DNA of 43,472 nt from Bacillota bacterium (GCA_017394515.1 JAFPXY010000033.1:1-43472); one strand, 5' to 3'. Shown: positions 8,137 through 16,531, counted from the first letter of the stretch. The notes: generated by a model from the sequence alone, not told the origin. A program made the numbers and translations.

Positions 8137-8211
8137 CCAGCAACGCGTCATGAGACCGTATTCCCTGAAGAGTGCAAAAAAGCCTACGACGCAGGCGCAG
8201 CTTTGGTATAA
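8137..8211 (+). pseudogene. Possible C-terminal remnant of a lost gene
   Basis: Between stops the frame reads RHETVFPEECKKAYDAGAALV and ends in TAA. The composition looks like a real protein C terminus, but there is no start, no upstream continuation in one frame, and no family that I recognise. Confidence 0.2.
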
Positions 8212-8216
8212 TATTA

Positions 8217-8245
8217 TTGACTTTCCCATAGTAATCTGCTATATT
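8217..8245 (+). promoter_or_regulatory. Sigma-A type promoter of a tiny transcription unit
   Basis: TTGACT (8217-8222), 17-bp spacer, TATATT (8240-8245). The predicted transcript would start near 8252 and meet a terminator at 8378-8402. Confidence 0.6.
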
Positions 8246-8286
8246 CCAAATAGTGAGAAATTTCAAAGAAAGCGAGGTAATCATTG

Positions 8287-8352
8287 ATGACTGTTAAAAA
8301 ATCGGATATTGTAACTGAATATTTTATGATGACCTCGGTTTTTGAATTTTAG
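8287..8352 (+). CDS. Possible 21-residue small protein
   Basis: ATG at 8287 follows a GAGG site about 11 bases upstream and opens a 21-codon frame (starts MTVKKSDIVTEY, ends TSVFEF). It is the only frame between the promoter at 8217-8245 and the terminator at 8378-8402. No family is recognised. It may be a small protein or simply part of a small RNA. Confidence 0.3.
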   Translation: MTVKKSDIVTEYFMMTSVFEF

Positions 8353-8377
8353 TCCTTAAAAGTATAATTGATCAATT

Positions 8378-8404
8378 AACCGTGGCCTGTTTGTCACGGT
8401 TTTA
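8378..8404 (+). terminator. Intrinsic terminator
   Basis: AACCGTG / CACGGTT stem with a GCCTGTTTGT loop, followed by T-rich sequence. The word AACCGTGGCCT is repeated in the next hairpin at 8435. Confidence 0.6.
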
Positions 8405-8434
8405 TTATGCCCTTTTTGGGGCGTAAAAGTTGTC

Positions 8435-8464
8435 AAACCGTGGCCTTCTGTTGCGGTTTTTTTG
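8435..8464 (+). terminator. Second, related terminator hairpin
   Basis: AAACCG / CGGTTT stem followed by a T run. Shares AACCGTGGCCT with the preceding hairpin, which looks like a local duplication. Bases 8465-8543 hold only the rsgA ribosome site. Confidence 0.55.
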
Positions 8465-8543
8465 CTGATCCGGGACTGCCAAAAATTCTCGCGAGGTCTC
8501 CACAATATGCGATTATCTCACGATAGTTTGAAATGGAGGCGAT

Positions 8544-9515
8544 ATGGTGAATAGTAAACAGGAGAAACTGGGAAGAATTTCCGAAGTAAGAAAGAACAGT
8601 TTCATAATATATTTTGAAGAACAGGAGGTAATTGGTAAATTAAGGGGAAGTTTCTATGAAGAGGAGGCGGACAAGCTGCCGGTGGTGGGGGATTACGTAA
8701 GGTTTATCCATAATCCTCTGGGAGACTCGGTAATCCAGTCGGTCTGCGATAGGAAGGGTCTGCTTCAAAGACCCGACCAGGCCAAGACCGGAGTCATGCA
8801 GTATATGGTGGCTAACGTGGACTACTGCTTCATAGTGACGTCCTTGAACGATGACTACAACTATAACAGGATAGCAAGGTACGCAAGCGTAGCCCTTCAG
8901 GGAGGCGCTGTGCCGGTTGCGATCCTAACCAAGGCGGATCTTTGCACCAACGTGGGAAGATATATTTCTGAGGTGGAGACCATTTCGGATAAGATCAAAG
9001 TCCATGCGGTTTCAGCGCTTCTTAACATCGGCATGGATGAGCTAAAGGAGTATTTTGCGACCGGGAAGACGGTCTGCCTCATGGGATCTTCCGGCGCAGG
9101 CAAATCCACTCTCATCAACGCCATAGCAGGGGAGGATGTCATGGAGACCAGCGCCATCCGCGAGTCGGATTCCAAGGGAAGGCATACGACGACCCATCGT
9201 CAGCTGATCAAGCTCTCTAACGGCGCTTTCGTCATAGACACGCCAGGTATGAGGGAGATCGGCATGGCTGGTACTGAAGATGGCATAGATGATACTTTCT
9301 CAGATATCATCGAGCTGGAGGCAAGGTGCAAGTTCAGGAACTGCAGACATGAGACCGAGCCGGGCTGCGCTGTGAAGGCGGCTATAGCCCGTGGGGAGCT
9401 CTCCAAGAAAAGGTTCATGCTGTATATGAGCCTGGGGCAGGAGAACACAAATAACTACGCTAAGAAGAAGGAGATCTCTAAGCTGGCGAAGATGTATAAG
9501 AAGGGTAAAAAGTAA
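8544..9515 (+). CDS. rsgA: Ribosome small subunit-dependent GTPase RsgA
   Basis: The 323-residue circularly permuted GTPase helps mature the 30S subunit and releases with GTP hydrolysis. Order seen: N-terminal OB fold (1-75), then G4 TKAD at 129-132 ahead of G1 GSSGAGKST at 181-189, the switch region around KGRHTTTH (211-218), G3 DTPG at 232-235, and a C-terminal zinc site with C262, C267, H269 and C275. Length and order are standard. GGAGG precedes the ATG. No partner genes next to it. Confidence 0.95.
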   Translation: MVNSKQEKLGRISEVRKNSFIIYFEEQEVIGKLRGSFYEEEADKLPVVGDYVRFIHNPLGDSVIQSVCDRKGLLQRPDQAKTGVMQYMVANVDYCFIVTSLNDDYNYNRIARYASVALQGGAVPVAILTKADLCTNVGRYISEVETISDKIKVHAVSALLNIGMDELKEYFATGKTVCLMGSSGAGKSTLINAIAGEDVMETSAIRESDSKGRHTTTHRQLIKLSNGAFVIDTPGMREIGMAGTEDGIDDTFSDIIELEARCKFRNCRHETEPGCAVKAAIARGELSKKRFMLYMSLGQENTNNYAKKKEISKLAKMYKKGKK

Positions 9516-9605
9516 TAGTTGGAGGATAGTCTTTTTCTTTTGCTCAATATGTGATATATTTTACGTATAAAATTGCTGCAAATAATTGCAAAGCAGGTGA
9601 TCTAT

Positions 9606-10871
9606 ATGGAATGGAACGACGTAAAAGAGATACTTGAAGATGTTAAGCCAATCCTCAAGGCGACATCAGATGCCATCTGTATCCTTGACAAGTATGGCAA
9701 CACGATATACGAAAATCCTCTGTATGAGATAATGCTCAAACGAGGCAATCTGGAGATAGTCGCGGACTCAAAGGATATTTATGTGGACGGCAAGAAGGCT
9801 GGAAAAGTCATAGTTTATCATGACATTTCTGAAGTCAACAGGCTCAGGAGAGAGCTGGATCGTCTGAACCAGAAGCTGCGTAAGGTCGAAGCAAAATACT
9901 CCTTCAAGGACATTATCGGCGAGAATGAGAAGATGCTTGAAGCTATCAACGTCGCCAAGACCGCAGCGATGACCCCAGCAACGATCATGCTGAGGGGCGA
10001 GAGCGGAACCGGCAAGGAGATATTTGCCAATGCGATCCACAATACAAGCCCAAGACGCAATGAGAAATTCGTGAAGATCAACTGCTCTTCGATTCCCGAT
10101 GAGCTTCTGGAGAGCGAACTCTTCGGATACAAGGAAGGCGCTTTCACCGGTGCCCAGAGAGGCGGAAAGAAGGGCCTGTTCCAGGAAGCTGACAGAGGAA
10201 GTCTTTTTCTGGATGAGATAGGTGATGTTTCTCCGAGAATGCAGGTCAAGATCCTGAGAGCTCTTCAGGAAAAGGAGATCATGCCGGTAGGATCCACGGA
10301 ATCCATTCCTATCGATGTGAGAATTATTTGCGCCACAAATAAGCCTCTGGAAAAGATGATCGAGGATGGTGAGTTCAGAGAGGATCTTTACTACAGGTTA
10401 AACGTCTTTCCCATAAAGATACCTCCTCTCAGAGAGCGCAAGGACGACATCGAAGCAATATCGATGTACCTGCTGAACCAGTACAACGATTACTACGGCA
10501 GGAAGGTCACCAGTATAGACAAAGAGGCCATTAAACTTCTCAAAAAAGGTGATTGGCCGGGAAATGTTAGGGAACTGCAAAACGTTCTTTCTAGAGCACT
10601 GATCAACCTGTCGGAGGATGAAGAGGTGCTGACAGCTGAGGATATAGAGGCATCGATAAACGGTGAGGACGCGCGTCCGAGAAAGCACAGGAATCCAGGA
10701 GGTGTTCCCGAGAATATTCCTTCTGAGCTGAATGCAGCAGTTGAATATATCGAAACAACGGTGATAAAAAGAGCTATTGAGCAGGCAGGAGGAGACAAAA
10801 ACAAGGCTGCGGTGACCCTGGGCATACCTCTCAGGACTCTCTACTATAAATGTAAAAAGCTGGGCATATAG
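9606..10871 (+). CDS. PAS-domain sigma-54-dependent transcription activator
   Basis: 421 residues from the ATG at 9606, chosen because CAGGTGA lies just before it; an ATG 11 codons earlier has no site. An N-terminal PAS-like sensor (about 10-80) and a short coiled coil (80-96) precede the AAA+ domain with Walker A GESGTGKE (131-138), the sigma-54 contact loop GAFTGA (178-183) and Walker B GSLFLDEIG (198-206). The last about 40 residues are a Fis-type helix-turn-helix (GGDKNKAAVTLGIPLRTLYY). It needs RpoN. Its target is almost certainly the adjacent operon at 11034-12931, which has a -24/-12 promoter and tandem TTTTGCAA sites. The small molecule sensed by PAS is unknown. Confidence 0.93.
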   Translation: MEWNDVKEILEDVKPILKATSDAICILDKYGNTIYENPLYEIMLKRGNLEIVADSKDIYVDGKKAGKVIVYHDISEVNRLRRELDRLNQKLRKVEAKYSFKDIIGENEKMLEAINVAKTAAMTPATIMLRGESGTGKEIFANAIHNTSPRRNEKFVKINCSSIPDELLESELFGYKEGAFTGAQRGGKKGLFQEADRGSLFLDEIGDVSPRMQVKILRALQEKEIMPVGSTESIPIDVRIICATNKPLEKMIEDGEFREDLYYRLNVFPIKIPPLRERKDDIEAISMYLLNQYNDYYGRKVTSIDKEAIKLLKKGDWPGNVRELQNVLSRALINLSEDEEVLTAEDIEASINGEDARPRKHRNPGGVPENIPSELNAAVEYIETTVIKRAIEQAGGDKNKAAVTLGIPLRTLYYKCKKLGI

Positions 10872-10923
10872 TTTTTGCAAGATTTTGCAAAAATGCAAGA
10901 TGTTACAGCAATATTTTGCAAAA
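10872..10923 (+). promoter_or_regulatory. Upstream activator sites (TTTTGCAA repeats)
   Basis: Two perfect dyads TTTTGCAAAA lie at 10883-10892 and 10914-10923, exactly 31 bp apart (about three helical turns). A TTTTGCAAG copy begins at 10873, one turn before the first. They lie roughly 75-120 bp upstream of the expected start, the usual place for a sigma-54 activator, and are presumably bound by the Fis-type domain of the protein encoded just upstream. Confidence 0.75.
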
Positions 10924-10971
10924 CGACATTTTATCCTTTTCAAAACCCTTGAAAACAGGCATTTTTCAGTT

Positions 10972-10987
10972 TGGCACACTAAATGCA
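10972..10987 (+). promoter_or_regulatory. Sigma-54 promoter (-24/-12)
   Basis: TTGGCACACTAAATGCAT holds the invariant GG (10973-10974) and GC (10985-10986) exactly 10 bp apart and matches the TGGCAC-N5-TTGC(A/T) consensus at nearly every base. It precedes the hydrolase operon by about 50 bp. Confidence 0.9.
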
Positions 10988-11033
10988 TAGTATGTAATCA
11001 AATGATTTGCTCTTAACTAAAGGAGGACATAAA

Positions 11034-11744
11034 ATGGATAATCAGAAAGTTTTAGACGAGTTCGTAAGAGGATATTATGCACAGTTAGCCAGCGGAGTTT
11101 ATGGCAAACCAGTACCCCTTGATCCTAAGACAACAGCCCTCGTACTTATCGATGTACAGGAATGTGTTACAGAAGAATATTTTGTAGAAGGCTTCAAGGC
11201 CATGGGAATGGACGTTGAACCTTTAATGCCTGCGCTTGATCAGCTTGGCGAAAACACTAACAAGGTTCTTAAGAACATTGAAAAGATTTTGAATAAGTGC
11301 AGAGAAAAAGGCATCAAGCCCATCCACATCAAGTTAGGTTCATACCTTCCGGATGCAGCGGATACAGGAAGACTTCATACCGAAGCAGGAATGTTTTATC
11401 CACCCGGAGCACCGGGTTCCGCCTTTGTCAAGGAAGCAGCACCTTTGGAGGGCGAGATCGTTCTTAACAAGACTTGTTCAGGTTGCGTAGTAGGGACCAA
11501 CATCGATAGGATTATGAGAAATCTGCATATAGACAGCGTTCTCGTAGTTGGATTCTATACAGACCAGTGCGTAAGCACAGCTATTAGAGATTTCAGAGAC
11601 CTTGGATATAACGTAGATATGATCGAGGACGCCATTGGTGCCATGAGCCAGGAAAGACATGAAAGAGCGCTTCAGGGCATCCAGAGAATCTATGCAAATT
11701 CCGAAACCACAGAGCAGCTTCTTGCAAGACTTGAGGAGCTCTAA
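11034..11744 (+). CDS. Isochorismatase-family cysteine hydrolase
   Basis: 236 residues from the ATG at 11034, which has AAAGGAGG 7 bases upstream. The cysteine-hydrolase triad is present: D40 in VLIDVQE, K146 in LNKTCSG and C179 in YTDQCVSTA, with the conserved cis-peptide region just before C179. Family members (nicotinamidase, N-carbamoylsarcosine amidase, ureidoacrylate amidase) hydrolyse amide or carbamoyl bonds. An N-terminal extension of about 30 residues precedes the core. First gene of the sigma-54 operon with an M20 amidohydrolase, so a pathway that removes an N-acyl or carbamoyl group in two steps is likely, but the substrate cannot be named. Confidence 0.87.
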   Translation: MDNQKVLDEFVRGYYAQLASGVYGKPVPLDPKTTALVLIDVQECVTEEYFVEGFKAMGMDVEPLMPALDQLGENTNKVLKNIEKILNKCREKGIKPIHIKLGSYLPDAADTGRLHTEAGMFYPPGAPGSAFVKEAAPLEGEIVLNKTCSGCVVGTNIDRIMRNLHIDSVLVVGFYTDQCVSTAIRDFRDLGYNVDMIEDAIGAMSQERHERALQGIQRIYANSETTEQLLARLEEL

Positions 11745-11758
11745 AGAAAGAGGCATTT

Positions 11759-12931
11759 ATGATCAACGATATCGTTAGCAAGATCATTCCCAAAGTGATC
11801 GAATACAGAAGACATTTTCACCAGTTTCCGGAACTCAGTTTCGAAGAATTTGAAACGTCAGAGTTTGTAGCTGAAAAGCTTCGTGAGCTCGGTTATAATG
11901 TACGCACCAACATCGGTGGTACCGGCGTAATGGCTGTTCTTGATACAGGCATTCCCGGACCTGTGATCGCTTTCAGGGCTGACATGGACGCGCTTCCGAT
12001 CATGGAGGAAAGCGGCCTCGATTTTGATTCCAAGAGAGTCGGAGTCATGCACGCCTGCGGACATGATGGTCATATGGCTATACTTCTTGGAACGGCCATG
12101 CTTTTGATGGAGATAAGAGACCAGCTCAAGGGAGTTATCAAACTCATTTTCCAACCGGGTGAAGAAGCAAACGGCGGCGCGAAGTGCATCATAAACGATG
12201 GGGCTTTGAAAAATCCCGACGTTGAAGGTGTATATGCTCTACACATGATGCCGGATATTCCCACTGGAACCATTGCGGTCAAGTCAGGATACATGACCGC
12301 GACCGATGATGAATTCTACATCAGGGTTTATGGCAGTGATGCGCATTCATCTGAGCCGGAGACCGGTATCAACGCCATCAACATAGCCAGCCAGATAGTC
12401 ATGGGATTAAATACCATAGTAAGCAACAATCTCAGTCCCTTTGACGTAGGCACCTTCTCCATTTGCAAAATAAACGGAGGCGAGGCGATCAACGTCATCC
12501 CGGACTACGTCGAGATGTGCGGTATGATAAGATGTGTCGAAGGCAAAAATAAGCTGATGATCCGTGATAAGATGACATCTATCGCCGAGAACACGGCCAA
12601 AGGCTTCGGTGGAAGCGCTGAGGTGGAATTTATCCAGGGATTCCCATCGGTAAATAACGATGCCAGATTAACAGTAAACGTTATCGAAGCTGCAGAGAAG
12701 TCACTCACCAGCAAAGATGACATTATAATGATCGAGAGACCGCATTTGGGATCGGAGGACTTTGCATATTATCAGGAAGAAGTTCCGGGCGCAATATTTA
12801 TGCTGGGTTGCAGTCAGGAAGACTCAGAAACCGGCTCGCTTCACAGTGCGATACTCAATATCAATGAAGATTCCTTCCAATATGGTGTAAGGATCTTTGG
12901 CAACATCGCTTTGGACATTTGTGGGAAATAA
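11759..12931 (+). CDS. M20 family metallo-amidohydrolase
   Basis: The 390-residue enzyme is of the M20D group (hippurate, N-acyl amino acid and IAA-amino acid hydrolases). Metal ligands and motifs seen: HACGHDGH (98-105, with the Cys/His pair), FQPGEEANGG (131-140, catalytic and metal glutamates), a histidine in ALHMMPDIPTG and HLGSEDFAYY near the C terminus. The dimerisation lid domain lies about 180-290. It begins 14 bases after the stop of the isochorismatase-like gene with its own AAAGAGG site and should share the sigma-54 promoter. Expected to cleave an N-acyl amino acid; exact substrate unknown. Confidence 0.9.
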   Translation: MINDIVSKIIPKVIEYRRHFHQFPELSFEEFETSEFVAEKLRELGYNVRTNIGGTGVMAVLDTGIPGPVIAFRADMDALPIMEESGLDFDSKRVGVMHACGHDGHMAILLGTAMLLMEIRDQLKGVIKLIFQPGEEANGGAKCIINDGALKNPDVEGVYALHMMPDIPTGTIAVKSGYMTATDDEFYIRVYGSDAHSSEPETGINAINIASQIVMGLNTIVSNNLSPFDVGTFSICKINGGEAINVIPDYVEMCGMIRCVEGKNKLMIRDKMTSIAENTAKGFGGSAEVEFIQGFPSVNNDARLTVNVIEAAEKSLTSKDDIIMIERPHLGSEDFAYYQEEVPGAIFMLGCSQEDSETGSLHSAILNINEDSFQYGVRIFGNIALDICGK

Positions 12932-12945
12932 CTATACTATTAAAA

Positions 12946-12985
12946 GAGCTGCCGATTTAGATGGATCTAAACCGACAGCTCCTTT
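12946..12985. terminator. Bidirectional intrinsic terminator
   Basis: GAGCTG-CCGATTTAGA pairs with TCTAAACCG-ACAGCTC in a long stem, followed by CTTTT on one side and T-rich sequence on the other. It sits between convergent genes. Confidence 0.8.
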
Positions 12986-13009
12986 TGATTGCTTTAATTT
13001 CCAGTTTTA

Positions 13010-13573
13010 TCAGTCCGCCACAGCTTCCGCGATGACTACGGCAAGTCTACGGATCTCCTCTAGAGAATCGGCCTGCTCGCTAAGGTCTGTGGGCTTGTTT
13101 GCGGAGTACGATTTGCTGAAGACCTTGGTCCAGTTAAGGTAGTCCGCGATGCACCAGAACTGCTTCTCGATGATCTCATATTGAGGGTCATAAAGGCCGG
13201 CCTCGCCGATTACGATGGTGCCGATCTTCTTAGGATTTTTCTTGAATATCTCGTGGCAGGCATAGAACTTGTCGATTACGAGCTTCAGTTGGGAGGTGAT
13301 GCCCCACCAGTAGACGGGGGTGGCGAAAAGAATGAAGTCCGCCTCCAGAATAGCTCTGTTGGTATCATAGGACTCGTCTTCATAGATGCAGTCTCCGCTG
13401 CTCATGCAGACGTCGCAGCCTGTGCAGGGGATGATGTTGACATCAGCAGCTTTTATCTCTCTGACCTCCAGTTCCGGATGATCTTTCAAGCCTTCCCTTA
13501 AAGCTTTCAGGGCTTCGACGGTGTTGCCTTCCCTGGGGCTTCCGTTAAATATCAGCAATTTCTTTTTTTCCAT
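13010..13573 (-). CDS. Flavodoxin-like NAD(P)H-dependent FMN reductase
   Basis: 187 residues from the ATG at 13573; a GTG three codons upstream directly abuts the AAGGAAGG site, so the ATG is better spaced. GSPREGNTVEAL near the N terminus is the FMN phosphate loop, and TPVYWWGITSQLKLVIDKFYA is the second flavin-binding segment. A cysteine cluster (PCTGCDVCMSSGDC) after the first 50 residues matches the iron-sulfur-flavoprotein-like branch of the family, which often binds a cluster there. Role: electron transfer or reduction of a small molecule; partner unknown. The DMT transporter gene lies 24 bp upstream in the same direction. Confidence 0.85.
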   Translation of the reverse strand: MEKKKLLIFNGSPREGNTVEALKALREGLKDHPELEVREIKAADVNIIPCTGCDVCMSSGDCIYEDESYDTNRAILEADFILFATPVYWWGITSQLKLVIDKFYACHEIFKKNPKKIGTIVIGEAGLYDPQYEIIEKQFWCIADYLNWTKVFSKSYSANKPTDLSEQADSLEEIRRLAVVIAEAVAD

Positions 13574-13596
13574 TCTGGTCACCTTCCTTGATTGTA

Positions 13597-14454
13597 TTAT
13601 GATTTGGAATTATCTTCCGTTAACTGTGCAAAAATAACCGCTCCCAGAATCAGCACCGCGCCGATGATCTCCTTCAAGTAGGGCTCTTCACTAATCAGAA
13701 GCCACGCAAAGAATATGGCGTAGACGGTCTCCATGGAGGAGCACACGCCGGCCAGCCGTGCGGGCACATCCTTCAGACAGCTGATGAAGAGGGTGTGAGC
13801 GAAGGCGGTGGTAACCGTACCGAATAAGAGCAGGAGTCCGATGTCCTTCATGGTGGGATGGATATCGGCACTCAGGAAAAAGGGCAGCAAAATAAGGGCG
13901 GCCACACCTTGCTCATAAAAAGAAATGAGGGTGCCGGTATATTTGGTGCTGAATCCTTTGTTGAACATGGTAAGTATCGTATAGGCAATAGGCGATACCA
14001 TGCCTATCAAGATGCCTTTAAATATGTTATTATCAAAAGAAAACTCCGGAACGGTGATGATGACGCCGATCAGTATTATCATGGCCAGGATCACGTTTTT
14101 TGATTTGAGTTTTTCGTGGTAGACCAGGGGCTCGACGAAGGTCACGAAGAGGGGAAAGGTTGAAAAAGTGATGGTGCCTATGGCGACTGTGGACACGCGG
14201 ATGGATTCAAAGATGGACCACCAGTGAAGTGCCAGAAAGGCTCCGGATATGAGCAGCATGATAAAGTCCCTGCGACTCTCAACTTTGAAGGATTGCTTGG
14301 TCGCAAGCATAAATATACCCAGGGAAAGAGATGAGAAAAATACTCTTCCGAAGGTAATGCCCAGAGCCGGCAGGTCTATCCATTTGCCGAAAAGTCCCGC
14401 GAAACCGAAGAGCAGAACTGAGATATTGAGATATATCAGGGAATGTGTCTTCAT
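13597..14454 (-). CDS. DMT-superfamily (EamA) transporter
   Basis: 285 residues with ten predicted membrane segments in two EamA repeats (about 5-135 and 145-278). Features include GRVFFSSLSLGIFML and LHWWSIFESIRVSTVAIGT in the first half, and a YAIFFAWLLISEEP segment near the end that is typical for EamA proteins. These carry amino acids or other small metabolites, usually outward. It is the first gene of a likely two-gene unit with the flavin reductase. No substrate can be inferred. Confidence 0.85.
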   Translation of the reverse strand: MKTHSLIYLNISVLLFGFAGLFGKWIDLPALGITFGRVFFSSLSLGIFMLATKQSFKVESRRDFIMLLISGAFLALHWWSIFESIRVSTVAIGTITFSTFPLFVTFVEPLVYHEKLKSKNVILAMIILIGVIITVPEFSFDNNIFKGILIGMVSPIAYTILTMFNKGFSTKYTGTLISFYEQGVAALILLPFFLSADIHPTMKDIGLLLLFGTVTTAFAHTLFISCLKDVPARLAGVCSSMETVYAIFFAWLLISEEPYLKEIIGAVLILGAVIFAQLTEDNSKS

Positions 14455-14589
14455 AGTATTTGGAAAAAAATATAGCTTAGATGACTTGTTTTATGAGTCA
14501 ATTATACAATCACGGAGAGTTGATGTCCATAAAAATGAAAATCCGGGGAGAGTTTTTTGCGAAATACTCTCCACTAAGCCATCAATATG

Positions 14590-14638
14590 TGGTATAATTA
14601 TTTTAATATTACCACTACTGATACCCGGCAAGGCCGGG
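14590..14638 (+). promoter_or_regulatory. Extended -10 promoter and leader hairpin of the ABM gene
   Basis: TGGTATAAT (14590-14598) is an extended -10; no good -35 is visible. A CCCGGC/GCCGGG hairpin (14624-14638) with a 3-base loop lies in the leader, 28 bases before the start codon. Confidence 0.45.
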
Positions 14639-14665
14639 ATCATCGATTATAGAAGGGATGAGACC

Positions 14666-14956
14666 ATGATAGTATTAAATGTGACCTACAAGTGCAAGCC
14701 CGATATGAGAGAAGAATTCTATGAAATGATCTTGGCTGAGGGGCTGGACGAGGCGAGCCGCGCTGAGGCAGGCAATCTCAAGTACGATTATTACTTTCCT
14801 GTGAATGACAGCGACGAAATGCTCCTGGTTGAGAAGTGGAAGGATGCTGAGGCTCTGGCGGAGCACGGCAAGCAGCCGCATTTCGCAAGGCTGGGCGAAC
14901 TGAAGGGCACCTATGTGTTCGACACCATCATTGAGAAGTTCGTAGTGAACGATTGA
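14666..14956 (+). CDS. Antibiotic biosynthesis monooxygenase (ABM) domain protein
   Basis: 96 residues forming one ABM/YgiN-like ferredoxin fold: N-terminal strand MIVLNVTYKC, helix with REEFYEMI, strand LKYDYYFPV, LLVEKWKDAEALAEH and PHFARL. Such small dimeric proteins act as quinol monooxygenases, haem-degrading enzymes or uncharacterised oxidoreductases. The frame is open much further upstream, but AGAAGGG before 14666 and the family length fix this start. Confidence 0.85.
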   Translation: MIVLNVTYKCKPDMREEFYEMILAEGLDEASRAEAGNLKYDYYFPVNDSDEMLLVEKWKDAEALAEHGKQPHFARLGELKGTYVFDTIIEKFVVND

Positions 14957-15013
14957 TAATCAACAGAGAAATCTGTTATTATATATTCAAAATGGGATAG
15001 GAGTTTATTGTTT

Positions 15014-16207
15014 ATGAAATCATCTTTGTTAAGACACGAAATCATCTTAAGGATCGGAGCTCTCCTTATGATCCTGGCGCTGGTTTTTAGTTTCAGCGCT
15101 TGCGGGAGCAATGAACAGGGAAGCGCGGATGAAGATCAGGCTGCGCAGACCGAAGAAAACACTGAAACTGCTGAAGAGACCAAGTCTGAAAGCAAGGGAC
15201 CGGTCTTCGAACCTAAGACTGTTCAGAAACAGAAGTCTCAGATCAACGTTCTGACCGGCGAGCTCGGCTCCAAGAAAAACAAGATCAAGACCAGAGTCGT
15301 TGGTATCGTAGTCGAGAATCATCCACAGTCCCGCCCTCAGTGGGGTATGGATGATCCGAAGTACTCCCCGGACATCATCTTAGAAGGCGAAGTTGAAGGT
15401 GGATTCACCAGAATGTTCTGGATGTGGGCCAACTACAACGCACTGCCGGATTACGTAGGACCCGTCAGAAGTGCCAGACCGCCTTTCATTCTGTTCTCTG
15501 AATTCTTTGATTCCTACTTCGTTCACTGGGGCAGGAGCCACACAGAGGCCGGATACACCGGAGCTTCATACTACTTCAAGCGTGACAACATCGCTCACTT
15601 AGACGGCATGTACTATGAGCGCACCGCACCATTTGACAGAAAGCAGGGCACCGGAAGAGCCATCGAGCACACCGCCATCGTTTACGGCGATCAGCTTCCT
15701 AAGACTCTCGAGTCCAAGTTCAGGACCAAGCTCACCATGAAGAAGTGTTCCAAGCTCAACTTCTACCGCACCAAAAAAGCCCGTGGCAAGAAGAAATCCT
15801 GCTACGGACTGACTCTCAAGTTCTCAGATCGTACCCAGACGACTGAATGGAAGTACAACGAGAAGGATAAGAAGTACTATTCCTCCAGCTTCCAGACCAA
15901 CGTGGCAAGGGACAATCTGCTGGTACTCTTCGACAATACATCATATCAGACCAAGCCCGGCTACACCACCTACTGCAACTATGAGGTAGGCGGCGGCAAA
16001 GGATACTATGCAAGCTGCGGCGCAGTTCAGAAGATCGAGTGGAAGGTCAAGAAGGGTAAGCTTTATCTCTACGAAAAAGGTAAGGTAAAGGCAGCTCCGG
16101 GAGCTAAGGCTAAGAAGAGCCAACTCTCCATGAACCCCGGCAAGACCTGGATCGGTTGGGCATCCGCTAACCACAACGGCAAGTGCACCATCAAGCCGGC
16201 TTCGTAA
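15014..16207 (+). CDS. DUF3048 family lipoprotein (YerB-like)
   Basis: 397 residues with a signal peptide and lipobox FSAC (cysteine 30), an acidic Glu/Gln/Ala linker to about residue 65, then the DUF3048 core with VGIVVENHPQSRPQWG, ILEGEVEGGFTRMF, VGPVRSARPPF and YFVHWGRSHTEAGY. The C-terminal third is lysine-rich and carries the DUF3048 C-terminal domain with a NPGKTWIGW end. YerB-like lipoproteins sit on the outer face of the membrane; function is unknown. A TTG at 15008 is an alternative start: the GGAG at 15000-15003 is close to it and rather far from the ATG. Lysine and glycine richness suggests contact with anionic wall polymers, which is only a guess. Confidence 0.87.
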   Translation: MKSSLLRHEIILRIGALLMILALVFSFSACGSNEQGSADEDQAAQTEENTETAEETKSESKGPVFEPKTVQKQKSQINVLTGELGSKKNKIKTRVVGIVVENHPQSRPQWGMDDPKYSPDIILEGEVEGGFTRMFWMWANYNALPDYVGPVRSARPPFILFSEFFDSYFVHWGRSHTEAGYTGASYYFKRDNIAHLDGMYYERTAPFDRKQGTGRAIEHTAIVYGDQLPKTLESKFRTKLTMKKCSKLNFYRTKKARGKKKSCYGLTLKFSDRTQTTEWKYNEKDKKYYSSSFQTNVARDNLLVLFDNTSYQTKPGYTTYCNYEVGGGKGYYASCGAVQKIEWKVKKGKLYLYEKGKVKAAPGAKAKKSQLSMNPGKTWIGWASANHNGKCTIKPAS

Positions 16208-16222
16208 GGTTTAATAAGATTT

Positions 16223-16260
16223 AAAAAGAGCCTGCCTCGAAAAGAGGCGGGCTCTTTTTG
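16223..16260 (+). terminator. Intrinsic terminator of the DUF3048 gene
   Basis: AAAAAGAGCC-T-GCCTC pairs with GAGGC-G-GGCTCTTTTT, ending in a T run. Confidence 0.88.
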
Positions 16261-16295
16261 TTTGATTTGGGTCGGATATGCCTGCGGATATGCGT

Positions 16296-16497
16296 GCCTA
16301 CACATTTCCTTTCTGAGAGCGCCATGATGTGTAGGCAAAACTACACATCAGGCGTGGTTTCAAGGGGGGCATGTGTAGTTTCAGCTCTGGTTTTGGAGTG
16401 AGAAAAAAGTAAAACTACACATGGCCCCGTGTTTTCAAAGGGTATGTGTAGTTTTGCCTATACATGAAAGGCCTTTTTCATGGGGTCATGTGTAGGC
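16296..16497. repeat. Four-hairpin inverted-repeat block A (CTACACAT/ATGTGTAG)
   Basis: Four units each have CTACACAT (CTATACAT in unit 4) on the left and ATGTGTAG on the right around a 21- or 22-base loop: 16298-16334, 16341-16378, 16415-16451 and 16458-16495. Flanking bases also pair within each unit and covary: GCC/GGC in units 1 and 4, AAA/TTT in 2, AAAA/TTTT in 3. Spacers between units are 6, 36 and 6 bases. The 6-base spacers GCAAAA and TTTTGC are reverse complements, so the whole block is roughly self-symmetric around its centre. No protein frame explains it. Confidence 0.9.
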
Positions 16498-16531
16498 GAC
16501 AATTGCGTGAAAATATTATCAAATCTCGCTC

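Noticed and set aside
9818-11000. Long reverse-strand frames over the sigma-54 activator
   Set aside because: They are antisense shadows without ribosome sites; the forward protein has all AAA+ motifs.
14249-14665. Long upstream extension of the ABM monooxygenase frame
   Set aside because: It runs antisense through the DMT transporter gene and lacks a ribosome site; the family is about 95 residues long.
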